This document shows, piece after piece, positions 27,927 to 37,725 of a stretch of 64,000 bases of DNA. The notes beneath the pieces are model-generated. The model had not been told where the DNA came from. It saw only the letters and a program-made list of their open reading frames with translations, and searched no databases. How positions within the stretch are numbered: the first letter of the stretch is position 1; each line of letters begins with the position of its first letter. The translations under genes and the position numbers were made by a program. The stretch covers positions 3,816,501 to 3,880,500 of the forward strand of contig NZ_CP007806.1 in NCBI RefSeq assembly GCF_000219535.2, in the 5' to 3' direction. This stretch comes from Brevibacillus laterosporus LMG 15441 (lineage in GTDB: Bacteria; Bacillota; Bacilli; Brevibacillales; Brevibacillaceae).

Positions 27927-29084
27927 TTATTCAAAAGATGTGGTCGGTTGTTCTGTTGAATCGGTATTTTGGTTCCGATTAGCCGCGTTGGTACTTTGGC
28001 TATTGTTTTGGTTCTGGTTTGGGTTTGGGTTTTGGTTCTGGTTTTGATTCTCATTCTGGCTATTGCCTGTGCCCTGATTATTTAGGCCCGCGTTATTCGA
28101 GCTTCCTTCATTTTGGTTACCATTTCCATTATTCTGAATGTCATTTTGTCGATTGTTTGTATTTTGTCCATTCTGCTGGTTCCGATTATTTGGATCGTTG
28201 TTGTCCGTTGTTTGCGAAGATTGATCCTGCGTTCGATTTTGTGTATCTCCATTAGCAGACGTGTCTGTCCCTGACTCATTTATTAAGCTACCATCAGGAT
28301 TTGTTAGCTGCTGTAATTGTTGTTGGTTCGTCACATGATAACTGTATTCCTCAAACCACGTCACATCTAAAAGGTTAACAATTCCTTTTTGCCCCTTGGG
28401 AATCTCCTGCACAATAGAGGGGTACCAGGGCAGTTTTTTCTTTAGCTGCGAGAGAGTGCTACGAATTTCATTTCCATCGCGCATATTTAGCACCACTTGC
28501 TGACTATCATATTTAGTAGGTATTAGCGATAGATCAGAGATTTGGTGGAGAACCCCGCCTTGTAATGAAATAAGAGCTTCGGCTAACTGCTTTAACATTT
28601 TTGGATCTTTACTAGACCAAGATTGAATGATAGGTCTGTCCATCATAAGAGTTTGGGTTGGGGGAGTTAAAATCGTCCCATCCTCTAATAAATAGCCCGG
28701 CTGCTTTTGTCCATTTACATACAAAGCTGTTCGGCGGTATTCTTGAATATTTAACCGAATAACACCGGGGAAATCACGGGAGATCGAGATATCTTTAATG
28801 CCCTTTAATGTGGAAATACCTGCTTCCACATCACTATCCCACACATTTAAAAACTGCATGCCGTTAGTAAGAGTAGACGCCTGAATAATCTGCTCCTTCG
28901 TGTATAAGATGTTACCATAAACTTGAATATCAGTTACCTTACTGTAAGGAGAGCGGAAGAATACTATACTTAAGACTAGTACGAAAAAGATAGCCAGGAT
29001 AATAATTAAACGGCGGTTTCCTTTTTTCTTACGTGGTGTAGCATTTTTAACGAGCGGTATTCTGTCGTCTTTATACCTATTCAA
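27927..29084 (-). CDS. divIB: Division protein DivIB/FtsQ with long Asn/Gln-rich tail
   Basis: A 385-residue bitopic protein of the divisome, partner of FtsL and the septal synthase. Cytoplasmic residues 1-24 are basic; one span lies at 25-43; the POTRA domain follows (about 45-115, VTDIQVYGNILYTKEQI), then the FtsQ beta domain to about 250. Residues 272-385 are a low-complexity tail made almost wholly of N, Q, S, T, G and D, with NQNQNQNPNPNQNQN near 346-360. B. subtilis DivIB has a much shorter tail. TTG is the start, with GGGGGGAG seven bases upstream. Confidence 0.92.
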   Translation of the reverse strand: MNRYKDDRIPLVKNATPRKKKGNRRLIIILAIFFVLVLSIVFFRSPYSKVTDIQVYGNILYTKEQIIQASTLTNGMQFLNVWDSDVEAGISTLKGIKDISISRDFPGVIRLNIQEYRRTALYVNGQKQPGYLLEDGTILTPPTQTLMMDRPIIQSWSSKDPKMLKQLAEALISLQGGVLHQISDLSLIPTKYDSQQVVLNMRDGNEIRSTLSQLKKKLPWYPSIVQEIPKGQKGIVNLLDVTWFEEYSYHVTNQQQLQQLTNPDGSLINESGTDTSANGDTQNRTQDQSSQTTDNNDPNNRNQQNGQNTNNRQNDIQNNGNGNQNEGSSNNAGLNNQGTGNSQNENQNQNQNPNPNQNQNNSQSTNAANRNQNTDSTEQPTTSFE

Positions 29085-29134
29085 ATATTCTCCCCCCTAC
29101 AGTTCGCCATTCCCTATCCATTTACAGCGTGAAA

Positions 29135-29157
29135 AGCGGCATAACATCCATGCCGCT
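29135..29157 (-). terminator. Hairpin between murA and divIB (weak terminator or attenuator)
   Basis: AGCGGCAT (29135-29142) pairs perfectly with ATGCCGCT (29150-29157). On the minus strand only TTTT follows, so it would stop RNA polymerase only in part. It could set the ratio of murA to the division genes downstream. Confidence 0.35.
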
Positions 29158-29174
29158 CCCCCACTTTTGTATGC

Positions 29175-30431
29175 TTATATGGTTATACGAGAGATAGAAG
29201 CACCCAACTGTTGCAGTTGTTTTTCGATACGTTCGTACCCTCGATCTATATGCTGCGTTTGTTCAACAATAGTAGTGCCTTGGGCAGCTAAACCAGCCAA
29301 TACGAGTGCAGCTCCTGCACGCAGGTCTGTAGCTTCCACTGTAGCCCCATAAAATCTATCCACACCACGGATAAAAGCTGTTCCTAGGTCAACAAAGATG
29401 GAAGCACCCATTCTCTCTAATTCAGTCACATGCTTAAATCTGCCTTCGAACACTGTCTCCTTCATCAGACTGGTTCCATCTGCTAAAGACAGAAAAACCA
29501 TCATCTGCGCTTGCAAATCAGTTGGAAAACCAGGATAGGGAGACGTCATAATGCGATTAATCGCCCGTGGACGAGAAGTGTTTTTTATCTCCATTATATC
29601 ATGGTATGTTTTGATTTCAACACCGCTCCCACGTACCAATTCAACCAAAGCTGTCAAATGCTCTGGAATTGTATTACTCAGTTCTATATGCCCTTTTGAC
29701 AATCCTAAAGCTAACAGATGCGTGCCCGTCACGATCCGGTCCGGAATAACACGATAACTGATGGCTCTCAGCCTTGGAACACCGTCAATCTCTATGGTAT
29801 CCGTTCCTGCTCCGCGGACTTTTGCTCCCATTGAATTTAGGAAATTTTGCAGATCAATGATTTCGGGCTCGCGTGCGGCATTATAAATCCGGGTCGTACC
29901 TTTTGCCAAAACAGCAGCCATCATAATATTCTCCGTTGCACCTACACTTGGAAACGTTAAGAATATTTTAGTACCTTCGAGCGCTGGTGAACGGAAAGTA
30001 ATATAGCCCTCAGCATCAGTGTATTGGGCACCTAAAGCAGCTAGCCCTGAGAGATGAAGGTCAATTCTTCTCTCCCCGATGGCACAGCCTCCTGGGCGTG
30101 AAATGGTTACCTCCCCTAGCCGGGCTAACAGTGGCCCCATAAGAAAAATGGAAGAACGCATTTGTCCCATTAAATCTTCAGGCACTTGAGTCTGATTGAC
30201 ACCCGTCGTATCAACCGTGACCATATGATCCTCGTGGCTTACCTTCGCTCCAATTTCGCTCAAAATTTTGAGCATTACTTCTATGTCCTTCAAATGCGGT
30301 ACATCGTAGATATGAAACTGCCCTTCAGCGAGTACAGTCGCAGCTAGAATTGGCAGAGCAGCATTTTTGGCTCCATGAATCCGTAGCGTTCCGGACAGAG
30401 GTTTTCCACCTTCGATAGCAAAAGCTTCCAA
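29175..30431 (-). CDS. murA: UDP-N-acetylglucosamine 1-carboxyvinyltransferase MurA
   Basis: A 418-residue enolpyruvyl transferase that starts peptidoglycan synthesis by adding phosphoenolpyruvate to UDP-GlcNAc. The active-site Cys lies in RPGGCAIGERRID near residue 117, which predicts fosfomycin sensitivity; KNAALPILAA near 22 holds the conserved Lys-Asn pair. TTG is the start, with GGAGGTGAAAG just upstream. It is 15 bp after murB. In B. subtilis murAA is not located here, so the presence of murA between murB and divIB is a difference in gene order. Confidence 0.95.
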   Translation of the reverse strand: MEAFAIEGGKPLSGTLRIHGAKNAALPILAATVLAEGQFHIYDVPHLKDIEVMLKILSEIGAKVSHEDHMVTVDTTGVNQTQVPEDLMGQMRSSIFLMGPLLARLGEVTISRPGGCAIGERRIDLHLSGLAALGAQYTDAEGYITFRSPALEGTKIFLTFPSVGATENIMMAAVLAKGTTRIYNAAREPEIIDLQNFLNSMGAKVRGAGTDTIEIDGVPRLRAISYRVIPDRIVTGTHLLALGLSKGHIELSNTIPEHLTALVELVRGSGVEIKTYHDIMEIKNTSRPRAINRIMTSPYPGFPTDLQAQMMVFLSLADGTSLMKETVFEGRFKHVTELERMGASIFVDLGTAFIRGVDRFYGATVEATDLRAGAALVLAGLAAQGTTIVEQTQHIDRGYERIEKQLQQLGASISRITI

Positions 30432-30446
30432 ACTTTCACCTCCGTG

Positions 30447-31352
30447 TTACCCCTCGCCGATCACCAAAACCTCCGTATGCAAATCTACGTTAAAGTTTTT
30501 CTGTACCGTAGCACGAGCATACTCAATTAAGGTGAGGACGTCGGTCGCCGTGGCCCCTCCTCGATTTACGATGAAGTTAGCATGCATCTCTGATATCTGA
30601 GCCCCCCCAATGGTAAAGCCTTTTAGCCCTGACGCTTCAATCAGACGTCCTGCATGATCTCCAGGCGGATTACGGAACACGCTCCCCGCACAAGGCGAGT
30701 TGAAAGGTTGCGTACTGAGCCGACGATCTTTAAACTTTGCTAGCGACTTAGCAATCTCTCTGCGGTCACCTGTCTGTAATTGAAGAGTAGCTTCGATAAC
30801 TATACCCTTGCGTTTCTGCAATAGGGATGTGCGATAGCTAAACTGCATCTCTTCCTTGCTCACTATCTTCGTCTCTCCATCGTTGAAAAGGATTTCGGCA
30901 CTTGTTAGAATACGTGAAAGATCAGATCCATGCGCCCCGGCATTCATGTAGACAGCTCCTCCAACAGATCCAGGAATCCCGCCTGCAAATTCTAATCCAG
31001 TCAAGCCCTGCTTTCCCGCCTCTACTGCTAAGCGTACCATAGAGTACCCTGCACCAACACACACCGTCTCTCCCTGAAACTCGCAGTGACTTAAACCCTG
31101 AGCCACCTTAAACACGGCTCCACGTATCCCTCCATCCCTCACTAGAAGGTTGGAACCGCGTCCAATAACAGTCCAGGGAATTTCATGTTGATGGATAATT
31201 TGAACCGCTCGAATGAGCGCTTCTTTATCTGTAGGCTGGATCATCAGGTCTGCCGGTCCCCCTATTCGCCATGTCGTATGCTTGGCGAGAGGTTCTTCAA
31301 CCCATACCTTTCCAACATTTGCTTGTTCTAATGCTTCTGCTACATGCTTCAT
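30447..31352 (-). CDS. murB: UDP-N-acetylenolpyruvoylglucosamine reductase MurB
   Basis: A 301-residue FAD enzyme that reduces the MurA product to UDP-MurNAc with NADPH. FAD-binding features include TTWRIGGPADL near residue 22, GRGSNLLVRDGG near 58 and AGIPGSVGGAVYMNAGAHG near 114. The catalytic Ser is in AGSVFRNP near 223. It is the short type-II MurB of Gram-positives. ATG at 31352 follows AGGAGGTTCTT directly; an upstream TTG reads through this site and is rejected. Confidence 0.95.
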   Translation of the reverse strand: MKHVAEALEQANVGKVWVEEPLAKHTTWRIGGPADLMIQPTDKEALIRAVQIIHQHEIPWTVIGRGSNLLVRDGGIRGAVFKVAQGLSHCEFQGETVCVGAGYSMVRLAVEAGKQGLTGLEFAGGIPGSVGGAVYMNAGAHGSDLSRILTSAEILFNDGETKIVSKEEMQFSYRTSLLQKRKGIVIEATLQLQTGDRREIAKSLAKFKDRRLSTQPFNSPCAGSVFRNPPGDHAGRLIEASGLKGFTIGGAQISEMHANFIVNRGGATATDVLTLIEYARATVQKNFNVDLHTEVLVIGEG

Positions 31353-31372
31353 AAGAACCTCCTGACACAAAT

Positions 31373-31434
31373 GCTAGGTCGGAACTTTTTCAATCACGCG
31401 TTTGCTCTCATACTATGCGCATTTCCGATCTAGC
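31373..31434. repeat. Inverted repeat in the murG-murB gap
   Basis: GCTAGGTCGGAA (31373-31384) and TTCCGATCTAGC (31423-31434) are inverted copies with one mismatch, separated by 38 bp. There is no T-run after it. The repeat fills the only sizeable gap in this part of the cluster. It may be an mRNA structure or a protein site; no function is assigned. Confidence 0.45.
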
Positions 31435-31451
31435 GTGACAAACGCCTATTA

Positions 31452-32552
31452 TTAGCGATTTACTACTTTTACTATCTGTTGATAAAGATTACTTGCAGCT
31501 TCCGGCATCCCTAATGAGAGTGATGCTTTTTGCATATTGCTCCACTTTTGTTCATCTGTCAACATGCTGTGAAGCGTGGACATCAATTTCTCCGAGGTTA
31601 GCTCTTTTTCGACGATAACAGCTGTTGCACCAGCTCTTTCTAGGCCTCGTGCATTTTTCTCCTGATGGTTATTTGTTACATACGGAGATGGAATGAGAAT
31701 GGACGGAATACCAAGCGCCGTAATCTCTGCTAAAAAAGAAGCCCCAGCTCGATTGATGATGACATGTGTTGCTGCAAGCAGATCTGGCATATGATCGACG
31801 TATGGAACCAGCGTAAAGTTGCTTGGTTGGTTTGTCATTTTATCAATCCGTTCCTTTATCGATTCATAATGCACAGCGCCTGTTACATAGACAAAGTGAC
31901 AGTCAGAATACGTATGAAACTGAGCTAGTGATGCAAGTGTCACCTCATTGATCGCTTTAGCACCGCGACTTCCTCCCACAACAAGCACGATCTTTTTATC
32001 GCTTGGTAGCCCTAGCATGCTTCTCCCTTTACTAGGATCGCTATGTATGACTTCCGTAGCTCGCGGATTACCAATATAGCTTGTTTTTTTCTGTGGAAAA
32101 AACGGCAGCGACTCCTCAAAAGAGACGGCTATCTGCTTCACATAACGCGATAAAAATTTATTTGTAATCCCAGGTACAATATTTTGTTCGTGAATAATTG
32201 TCGGAATACCAAGCTTAGCTGCGGCATACACAACAGGGCCACAGACATAACCTCCTGTACCGATCACCACATCCGGTTTAAATTCTTTGAGCATCCGTTT
32301 TGAATCAGATACCGCACGTATAAACTTGAGGATTGTGCGCACATTATCAAAAGAGAGTTTTCGCTTAAAGCCTGCTATCTCTACTGCTTGAAAGGGAATG
32401 TTAAACTTAGGAACAATTGTAGATTCCAACCCTTTATGGGTACCAATATACAAAAAGGCAGCTTGCGGTTCATGACGCAAAATTTCTTTTGCAACCGCAA
32501 GCGCCGGATAGATGTGCCCTCCAGTTCCTCCCCCTGTTAACACGACTCTCAT
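31452..32552 (-). CDS. murG: Lipid II synthase MurG
   Basis: A 366-residue GT28 glycosyltransferase that adds GlcNAc to lipid I at the inner face of the membrane. The G-loop GGGTGGHIYPALA is near residue 8, GTGGYVCGP near 100, VVGGSRGA near 185, and INRAGASFLAEI and TNNHQEKNA of the UDP-GlcNAc site are near 260-295. The ATG at 32552 follows GGTGAT and gives the usual MRVVLTGGG start. Confidence 0.95.
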   Translation of the reverse strand: MRVVLTGGGTGGHIYPALAVAKEILRHEPQAAFLYIGTHKGLESTIVPKFNIPFQAVEIAGFKRKLSFDNVRTILKFIRAVSDSKRMLKEFKPDVVIGTGGYVCGPVVYAAAKLGIPTIIHEQNIVPGITNKFLSRYVKQIAVSFEESLPFFPQKKTSYIGNPRATEVIHSDPSKGRSMLGLPSDKKIVLVVGGSRGAKAINEVTLASLAQFHTYSDCHFVYVTGAVHYESIKERIDKMTNQPSNFTLVPYVDHMPDLLAATHVIINRAGASFLAEITALGIPSILIPSPYVTNNHQEKNARGLERAGATAVIVEKELTSEKLMSTLHSMLTDEQKWSNMQKASLSLGMPEAASNLYQQIVKVVNR

Positions 32553-32582
32553 AATATCACCCATCTCTCTTTATGTTATCTG

Positions 32583-33674
32583 TCATCTGGAAAAGCGGGA
32601 GATGTTTAGCAGGATGCCTACTTGTGTTAGCATGAGCGTCAACGAGGAGCCACCGTAGCTTAAAAATGGCAAGGTAATACCCGTTACAGGAAACATCCCC
32701 GTTACAACGCCTACATTAATCGTTACTTGGATGCCGATCATGCCGATAATAGCTAGAGCAAGCAAATTCCCAAACAGATCAGGAGCAGTAATCGCGATTC
32801 GCATGCCTCGCCATAACAGCAACAAAAATAATAGGAGTACCAGCGTCCCACCAACAAAGCCTAATTCCTCAGAAATAATGGAGAAAATAAAGTCATTATA
32901 CGGCTCCGGTAAGTAGGAAAACTTTTGCCTGCTCTCTCCCAATCCAAGCCCTAACAGACCTCCTGGCCCAATTGCATATAATGACTGAATGATTTGATAG
33001 CCCGAACCTAAAGGGTCCGACCATGGATCAAGAAAGGAAGTGATCCGGGCCATTCGATATGGTGCTGACAGAATTAGTCCGACAAAACCAACAACGCCAA
33101 TCATCCCTAACCCGACAAAATGGCTTATTCTTGCTCCAGAGGCAAAAATCATTAGAATTGCCATCCCCATCAACACACTTCCGGTCCCTAAATCAGGTTG
33201 TAACATAATCAACCCGAAACATGCAACTGGGATTATCAACGCAGGAAATAATCCTTTTTTAAAGTAAATAATATTCTTTTGGTTATCCGATAGCCATCTA
33301 GCTAAAAAAGCCGCAACCCCAAATTTAGCAAATTCCCCGGGCTGAATGCCAAAGGACCCAAAGCCAAGCCAACTTTTTGAACCATTAACCTCTCGACCAA
33401 TAACCAAAACCACCACGAGCAACGCCAGACTTATAAAAAATCCAACCTTGGCCCATTTCTTCCATACCCAATAGTCAATGTTCATCATCACATACATGGA
33501 AACAATCCCCAATATTGCGAAGATGATCTGCCGCTTGGTAAAAAAGTACGGGTCTTGGAATTTGTGCTGGGCAAATACTGCACTGGCACTATAAACCATC
33601 ACAATCCCGATTCCTAGTAGGAAAAGGGTGACAAAAATAATAACAAAATCAGGGGCAGAACGTACTTTACTCAT
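32583..33674 (-). CDS. spoVE: SEDS-family glycan polymerase SpoVE (FtsW/RodA type)
   Basis: A 363-residue polytopic membrane protein with about ten spans, partner of a class B PBP in septal or spore-cortex glycan synthesis. SEDS signatures are YSASAVFA near residue 27, GFGSFGIQPGEFAKFG near 105, RITSFLDPW near 205 and GPGGLLGLGLGESRQKFSYLPEPYNDFIF (about 235-264, read in parts) including the catalytic Glu/Asp region. Position between murD and murG is that of B. subtilis spoVE; without another ftsW in view it might also serve vegetative division. The chosen ATG gives the family's usual N-terminus; 13 codons of open frame upstream lack a ribosome site. Confidence 0.9.
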   Translation of the reverse strand: MSKVRSAPDFVIIFVTLFLLGIGIVMVYSASAVFAQHKFQDPYFFTKRQIIFAILGIVSMYVMMNIDYWVWKKWAKVGFFISLALLVVVLVIGREVNGSKSWLGFGSFGIQPGEFAKFGVAAFLARWLSDNQKNIIYFKKGLFPALIIPVACFGLIMLQPDLGTGSVLMGMAILMIFASGARISHFVGLGMIGVVGFVGLILSAPYRMARITSFLDPWSDPLGSGYQIIQSLYAIGPGGLLGLGLGESRQKFSYLPEPYNDFIFSIISEELGFVGGTLVLLLFLLLLWRGMRIAITAPDLFGNLLALAIIGMIGIQVTINVGVVTGMFPVTGITLPFLSYGGSSLTLMLTQVGILLNISRFSR

Positions 33675-33741
33675 CGCAAGCCATCCTTTCGTACGTCGTC
33701 CCTTTGCTATCATTTTTGTCTGAGCTTACAAAGGGACAGGT

Positions 33742-35115
33742 TTATATAGGCTTGTTTTTAAGTTTATGCACGCTATCCTTAAACATGCTCCCTCTTACTT
33801 CATAGGAAGGAAACATATCCCAACTAGCACAAGCCGGGCTTAACAAGACCACGTCGTTCGCTTCCGCGATAGCCGCTGCTTGTTTAACAGCACTATCAAC
33901 AGTATCGACGGCAAAACGAAGTTCAATTCCTGCTTCTTCGGCTCTTTTCTGTAAAATGGGAGATGTTTGCCCATAAGTGATAATTGCTTTTACTTTGTTT
34001 TTTAGTGGTGGAACTAACTCAGCAAAATCTACACCCCGGTCAAGTCCACCAGCAATAAGAACAACCGGCTCCTTAAATGCCTCAATCCCACGAATTGCAG
34101 CTTCGGAGTTAGTAGCTTTTGAATTGTTGTAATATTTTACACCAGCAATCGTATCGACATATTCTAAACGATGTTCAACACCGCTAAAACTGCGTAATAC
34201 ATGCTTCATTGCATCGTAGTCTGCTCCGGCTAATTTACTCATCACGATAGCCGCTAGAGCATTTTCCTGATTAAATTCCCCGGGCAATGAGATTTCTGTA
34301 GCTTTCATAATCTCGTCTAGCTTGCCATCCTCATTTTTAAAGTAGACAATGCCATCCTTGATAAATGCGCCACAAGGAACCTCTTGCTTAATACTTACAT
34401 AGAAGACTTTTGCTCGAATGTTTTGGCAAACCTTCATCACGGGTTCATGATCATATGGCAGAACTGCATAATCCTCTTCCGTCTGATTGGCAAAAATTTT
34501 ACACTTTGCTTTGGTATACTCCTCAAACGAATGATGATAATCCAGATGGGCTGGATACAGATTTAAGATCGTAGCAATATGAGGACGGAATGTATCGGTT
34601 CCCATCAATTGAAAGCTACTTAATTCAGCCACTAAATACTGATCCGGCTTCATCTCTTCCGCCAAACTACATAACACCGTGCCAATATTTCCACCAACGA
34701 TAGCATCCACAGAAGCAGCATGCAAAATAAGTCCTACTAATGTAGTCGTCGTCGTTTTCCCATTTGATCCAGTAATACCGATTAATGGTGCTTTGGACAA
34801 ACGATAGGCCAGCTCTACTTCTGTAATTACTGGTATCGACATGGCTAATGCCTGCTGAACTGGTTTTGATTCATAAGGAATCCCAGGATTTTTCACCACT
34901 AAAGCTACATCCTTGGAGATGAGATCATCCGGATGTCCGCCCGTAATCACTTGTACCCCCAACTCTTCTAGCTCTTCATATCCAGTAGCTTCCTCACGCG
35001 TTTTTTGATCATTTACGATGACAATAGCACCAAAACGGTGTAACAGTTTTGCAACCGCCACACCGCTTTTCGCCAGACCTAATACAACAACGAGCTTCCC
35101 TTTATACATATCCAT
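33742..35115 (-). CDS. murD: UDP-MurNAc-L-Ala:D-glutamate ligase MurD
   Basis: A 457-residue Mur ligase that adds D-Glu. The N-terminal nucleotide-binding domain opens with VVVLGLAKSGVAVA; the ATP loop is GITGSNGKTTTT near residue 114; LNLYPAHLDYHHSFEEY near 185 and YNNSKATNSEAA near 316 are family motifs; AGGLDRGVDF near 345 lies in the C-terminal domain. It begins one base after the mraY stop, with its ribosome site inside mraY. Confidence 0.96.
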   Translation of the reverse strand: MDMYKGKLVVVLGLAKSGVAVAKLLHRFGAIVIVNDQKTREEATGYEELEELGVQVITGGHPDDLISKDVALVVKNPGIPYESKPVQQALAMSIPVITEVELAYRLSKAPLIGITGSNGKTTTTTLVGLILHAASVDAIVGGNIGTVLCSLAEEMKPDQYLVAELSSFQLMGTDTFRPHIATILNLYPAHLDYHHSFEEYTKAKCKIFANQTEEDYAVLPYDHEPVMKVCQNIRAKVFYVSIKQEVPCGAFIKDGIVYFKNEDGKLDEIMKATEISLPGEFNQENALAAIVMSKLAGADYDAMKHVLRSFSGVEHRLEYVDTIAGVKYYNNSKATNSEAAIRGIEAFKEPVVLIAGGLDRGVDFAELVPPLKNKVKAIITYGQTSPILQKRAEEAGIELRFAVDTVDSAVKQAAAIAEANDVVLLSPACASWDMFPSYEVRGSMFKDSVHKLKNKPI

Positions 35116-35116
35116 G

Positions 35117-36082
35117 TTAACGTATCACCTCTAAATAAACACCTAATCCGGCAAATAGAATGCCTACAAGCCAAAATGTTACCACCACACGCCATTCAGA
35201 CCAGCCAGTTAGCTCAAAATGATGGTGTAAGGGACTCATACGGAAAACGCGTTTTCCGCGAGTTTTAAAAGATATAACTTGAATAATAACGGATAGTGTT
35301 TCAATGACAAAAACAATTCCGATAATCGCCAGCAGCAACTCTGTTTTGGTCATGATCGCTATCCCGGCCAGCGCCCCCCCTAGGGCAAGCGAGCCAGTGT
35401 CACCCATAAATACCCGTGCCGGATGAGCATTAAACACGAGAAAGCCTAGAACAGAGCCAACAACCGCTGCACTGAAGATAGCCGTATCCATATTCGATGC
35501 ATTCCAAGCAATAATCGCATATGCTCCAAAAGCAATGGCACTTGTTCCTGCCAACAAGCCATCCAAGCCATCTGTAAGATTAACGGCGTTTGTACTTCCC
35601 ACCAGTAAAAAAACAAGGAAAGGGAAATAGAACAGCCCTAGATCAATTCCTAACGATGTTCCTGGAATGGTCAGCGTTGTTGGATGGTTCATCTGCAATA
35701 GCAAATAGTAAGCACCAATCGCTAACAGGATTTGGCCTAAGAACTTTTGCTTCGCAGTTAAACCCAAATTATGTTTTCTTTTAATTTTAATAAAGTCATC
35801 AAGAAAACCAATAAGTCCGTATCCAAAGGTAACAATAATCAAAAACAACAACTCCGTGTTCCACTTCGAAAATTTTAACACGGTTAATAGGAGAGCCATA
35901 GCAATGATGGTTCCCCCCATAGTAGGTGTTCCCGCTTTTTTCTGGTGAGATTGGGGGCCTTCTTCACGAATGCTTTGACCAAACTTTAATCGGCGAAGCA
36001 TAGGAATAAACAGCGGACCAATTAAAACAGCAATGAGAAAGGCTGCAATGATTGTTATAAATAAGACATTATCAAATGGCAT
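35117..36082 (-). CDS. mraY: Phospho-MurNAc-pentapeptide translocase MraY
   Basis: A 321-residue polytopic membrane transferase making lipid I on undecaprenyl phosphate. Motifs: GTPTMGG near residue 51, GFLDDFIKI near 92 (aspartates), [15 protein letters not shown] near 165, [18 protein letters not shown] near 220 and [12 protein letters not shown] near 282, which includes the His triad. A strong AGGAGGT precedes the ATG. It follows murE by 47 bp. Confidence 0.97.
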   Translation of the reverse strand: MPFDNVLFITIIAAFLIAVLIGPLFIPMLRRLKFGQSIREEGPQSHQKKAGTPTMGGTIIAMALLLTVLKFSKWNTELLFLIIVTFGYGLIGFLDDFIKIKRKHNLGLTAKQKFLGQILLAIGAYYLLLQMNHPTTLTIPGTSLGIDLGLFYFPFLVFLLVGSTNAVNLTDGLDGLLAGTSAIAFGAYAIIAWNASNMDTAIFSAAVVGSVLGFLVFNAHPARVFMGDTGSLALGGALAGIAIMTKTELLLAIIGIVFVIETLSVIIQVISFKTRGKRVFRMSPLHHHFELTGWSEWRVVVTFWLVGILFAGLGVYLEVIR

Positions 36083-36129
36083 GCCCCTACCTCCTTTCTT
36101 GCATAGTAGCTAATGAGTAGTCATGGTTG

Positions 36130-37608
36130 TTACTTTCTTTTCTGTTCATGGATAGCTTCCTTTGCTACTTCCCGATCATCAAACGGAAAGATCTCACCTT
36201 TACTTTCTTGATAGGTTTCATGCCCTTTTCCTGCTATGAGGACACAGTCCCCCGGTTTTGCCTGCGAAATAGCGTGGAAAATGGCTTCACGTCGATTCAC
36301 AATTGTCGTGAAGCGTTTCTGATCGACGTTCTGGATACCACCTACCATATCAGCCAAGATGGCTTCTGGCTCCTCAAAACGAGGGTTATCTGAGGTTAAG
36401 ACGCTATAATCAGCGTACTTCGTTGCGATCTGAGCCATAATTGGACGTTTCGTACGATCTCGATTTCCACCACAGCCCGCCACACAGATGAGTTGCCCTG
36501 TTACGAATTCCTTAGCTGTTACCAGTGCATTTTCTAAGCTGTCCGGCGTATGGGAATAGTCAACGATTACAGCATAATCCTGTCCAAGCGACACAGGTTC
36601 AAAACGCCCGTCTACCCCTGGAATCCCCTCTAAGCTTTTAATAATAGCCGCCAGCGGAACTCCTTCAACAAGGGTAGCTGCAATGGCTGCTAATGCATTA
36701 TATACATTAAACTTGCCCATTAATTTCATATTTACTGTTGCCACTCCAGCAAAACTTTGCACGGTAAAGCTAGTTCCAGCAGATGTAACACGGATAGATA
36801 CAGCTCTCACATCCGCTGGCTGATCGATTCCATATGTAAGCACACGAGCTGGTGTTACATGAGCAAAATACTTCGATACCTCATCATCTGCATTTAAAAT
36901 CGCTGTTTTGAGCGATTGTTGATCATAGCTATTTCCTAATTGAGCAAATAACAGTGATTTTGCCTGACGATAGTTGTCAAATGTCTTATGATAATCTAAA
37001 TGATCCTGCGTCATGTTCGTAAAAATCGCTGTATGATAATCACAGCCATGTACACGTCCCATATCAAGAGCGTGTGAGGAAACCTCCATAATGGCATAAT
37101 CCGTATGAATATCCAACATTCGGCGGAAACTAGACTGTAGATCAATCATATCTGGTGTCGTATTTTTCACCTTTTCAATTTGATCTCCAATACGCATGTG
37201 GATCGTTCCAATCAAGCCCGTCTTTTTCTGTTGGTCGGTTAAAATTCTATCAATCAAATGTGTCGTCGTCGTCTTTCCATTGGTTCCTGTAACGCCGATC
37301 AGTTTTAGCTTCTGTGACGGAGAGCCAAAAAACCGATCCGCTAAGAATGCCATTGCCCGCCTTGAATCTGGTACGATGACAACTGTTTTGTCCACCTCGA
37401 TTTCATGCTCAGCTATAATGGCGATTGCTCCCTTTTCCACCGCTTGGGCTGCAAATTCATGACCGTCTACAGTAAAACCAGACAGACAGATGAATAAGTC
37501 CCCGGGCTTAACATTACGCGAGTCAGCCGTTATGCCTGTGATAACAACCTGGTCATCACCCTTAATGTGACTGACTAGCAAAGGAGCAAGTAACTCCCTT
37601 AACAACAT
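36130..37608 (-). CDS. murE: UDP-MurNAc-tripeptide ligase MurE (meso-DAP-adding)
   Basis: A 492-residue Mur ligase adding the third peptide residue. ATP loop GVTGTNGKTTTTHL is near residue 105, TPDMIDLQSSFR near 150, VDYSHTPDSLENAL near 348, and the acceptor motif SDNPRFEEP near 406 carries DNPR, which in this family marks meso-diaminopimelate as substrate rather than lysine. The ATG at 37608 follows GGGGTG; a TTG five codons earlier reads through that site. Confidence 0.95.
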   Translation of the reverse strand: MLLRELLAPLLVSHIKGDDQVVITGITADSRNVKPGDLFICLSGFTVDGHEFAAQAVEKGAIAIIAEHEIEVDKTVVIVPDSRRAMAFLADRFFGSPSQKLKLIGVTGTNGKTTTTHLIDRILTDQQKKTGLIGTIHMRIGDQIEKVKNTTPDMIDLQSSFRRMLDIHTDYAIMEVSSHALDMGRVHGCDYHTAIFTNMTQDHLDYHKTFDNYRQAKSLLFAQLGNSYDQQSLKTAILNADDEVSKYFAHVTPARVLTYGIDQPADVRAVSIRVTSAGTSFTVQSFAGVATVNMKLMGKFNVYNALAAIAATLVEGVPLAAIIKSLEGIPGVDGRFEPVSLGQDYAVIVDYSHTPDSLENALVTAKEFVTGQLICVAGCGGNRDRTKRPIMAQIATKYADYSVLTSDNPRFEEPEAILADMVGGIQNVDQKRFTTIVNRREAIFHAISQAKPGDCVLIAGKGHETYQESKGEIFPFDDREVAKEAIHEQKRK

Positions 37609-37725
37609 ACAATGGCACCCCAATCTCCAACTAGTATAGACAAAAGATGTTTCTTTTCAAAAGTAGAAATGCGATAAGAAGGGGAGATAAAAAGCTATCT
37701 CCCTCTACGAACATCTATTGTATAG

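Noticed and set aside
28002-28052. Short tandem-like repeats on the plus strand (ggttctggtttgggtt type), considered as a CRISPR or VNTR array
   Set aside because: They are in frame inside divIB and encode the NQ/NP run of its tail; no spacers or palindromic repeat units are present.
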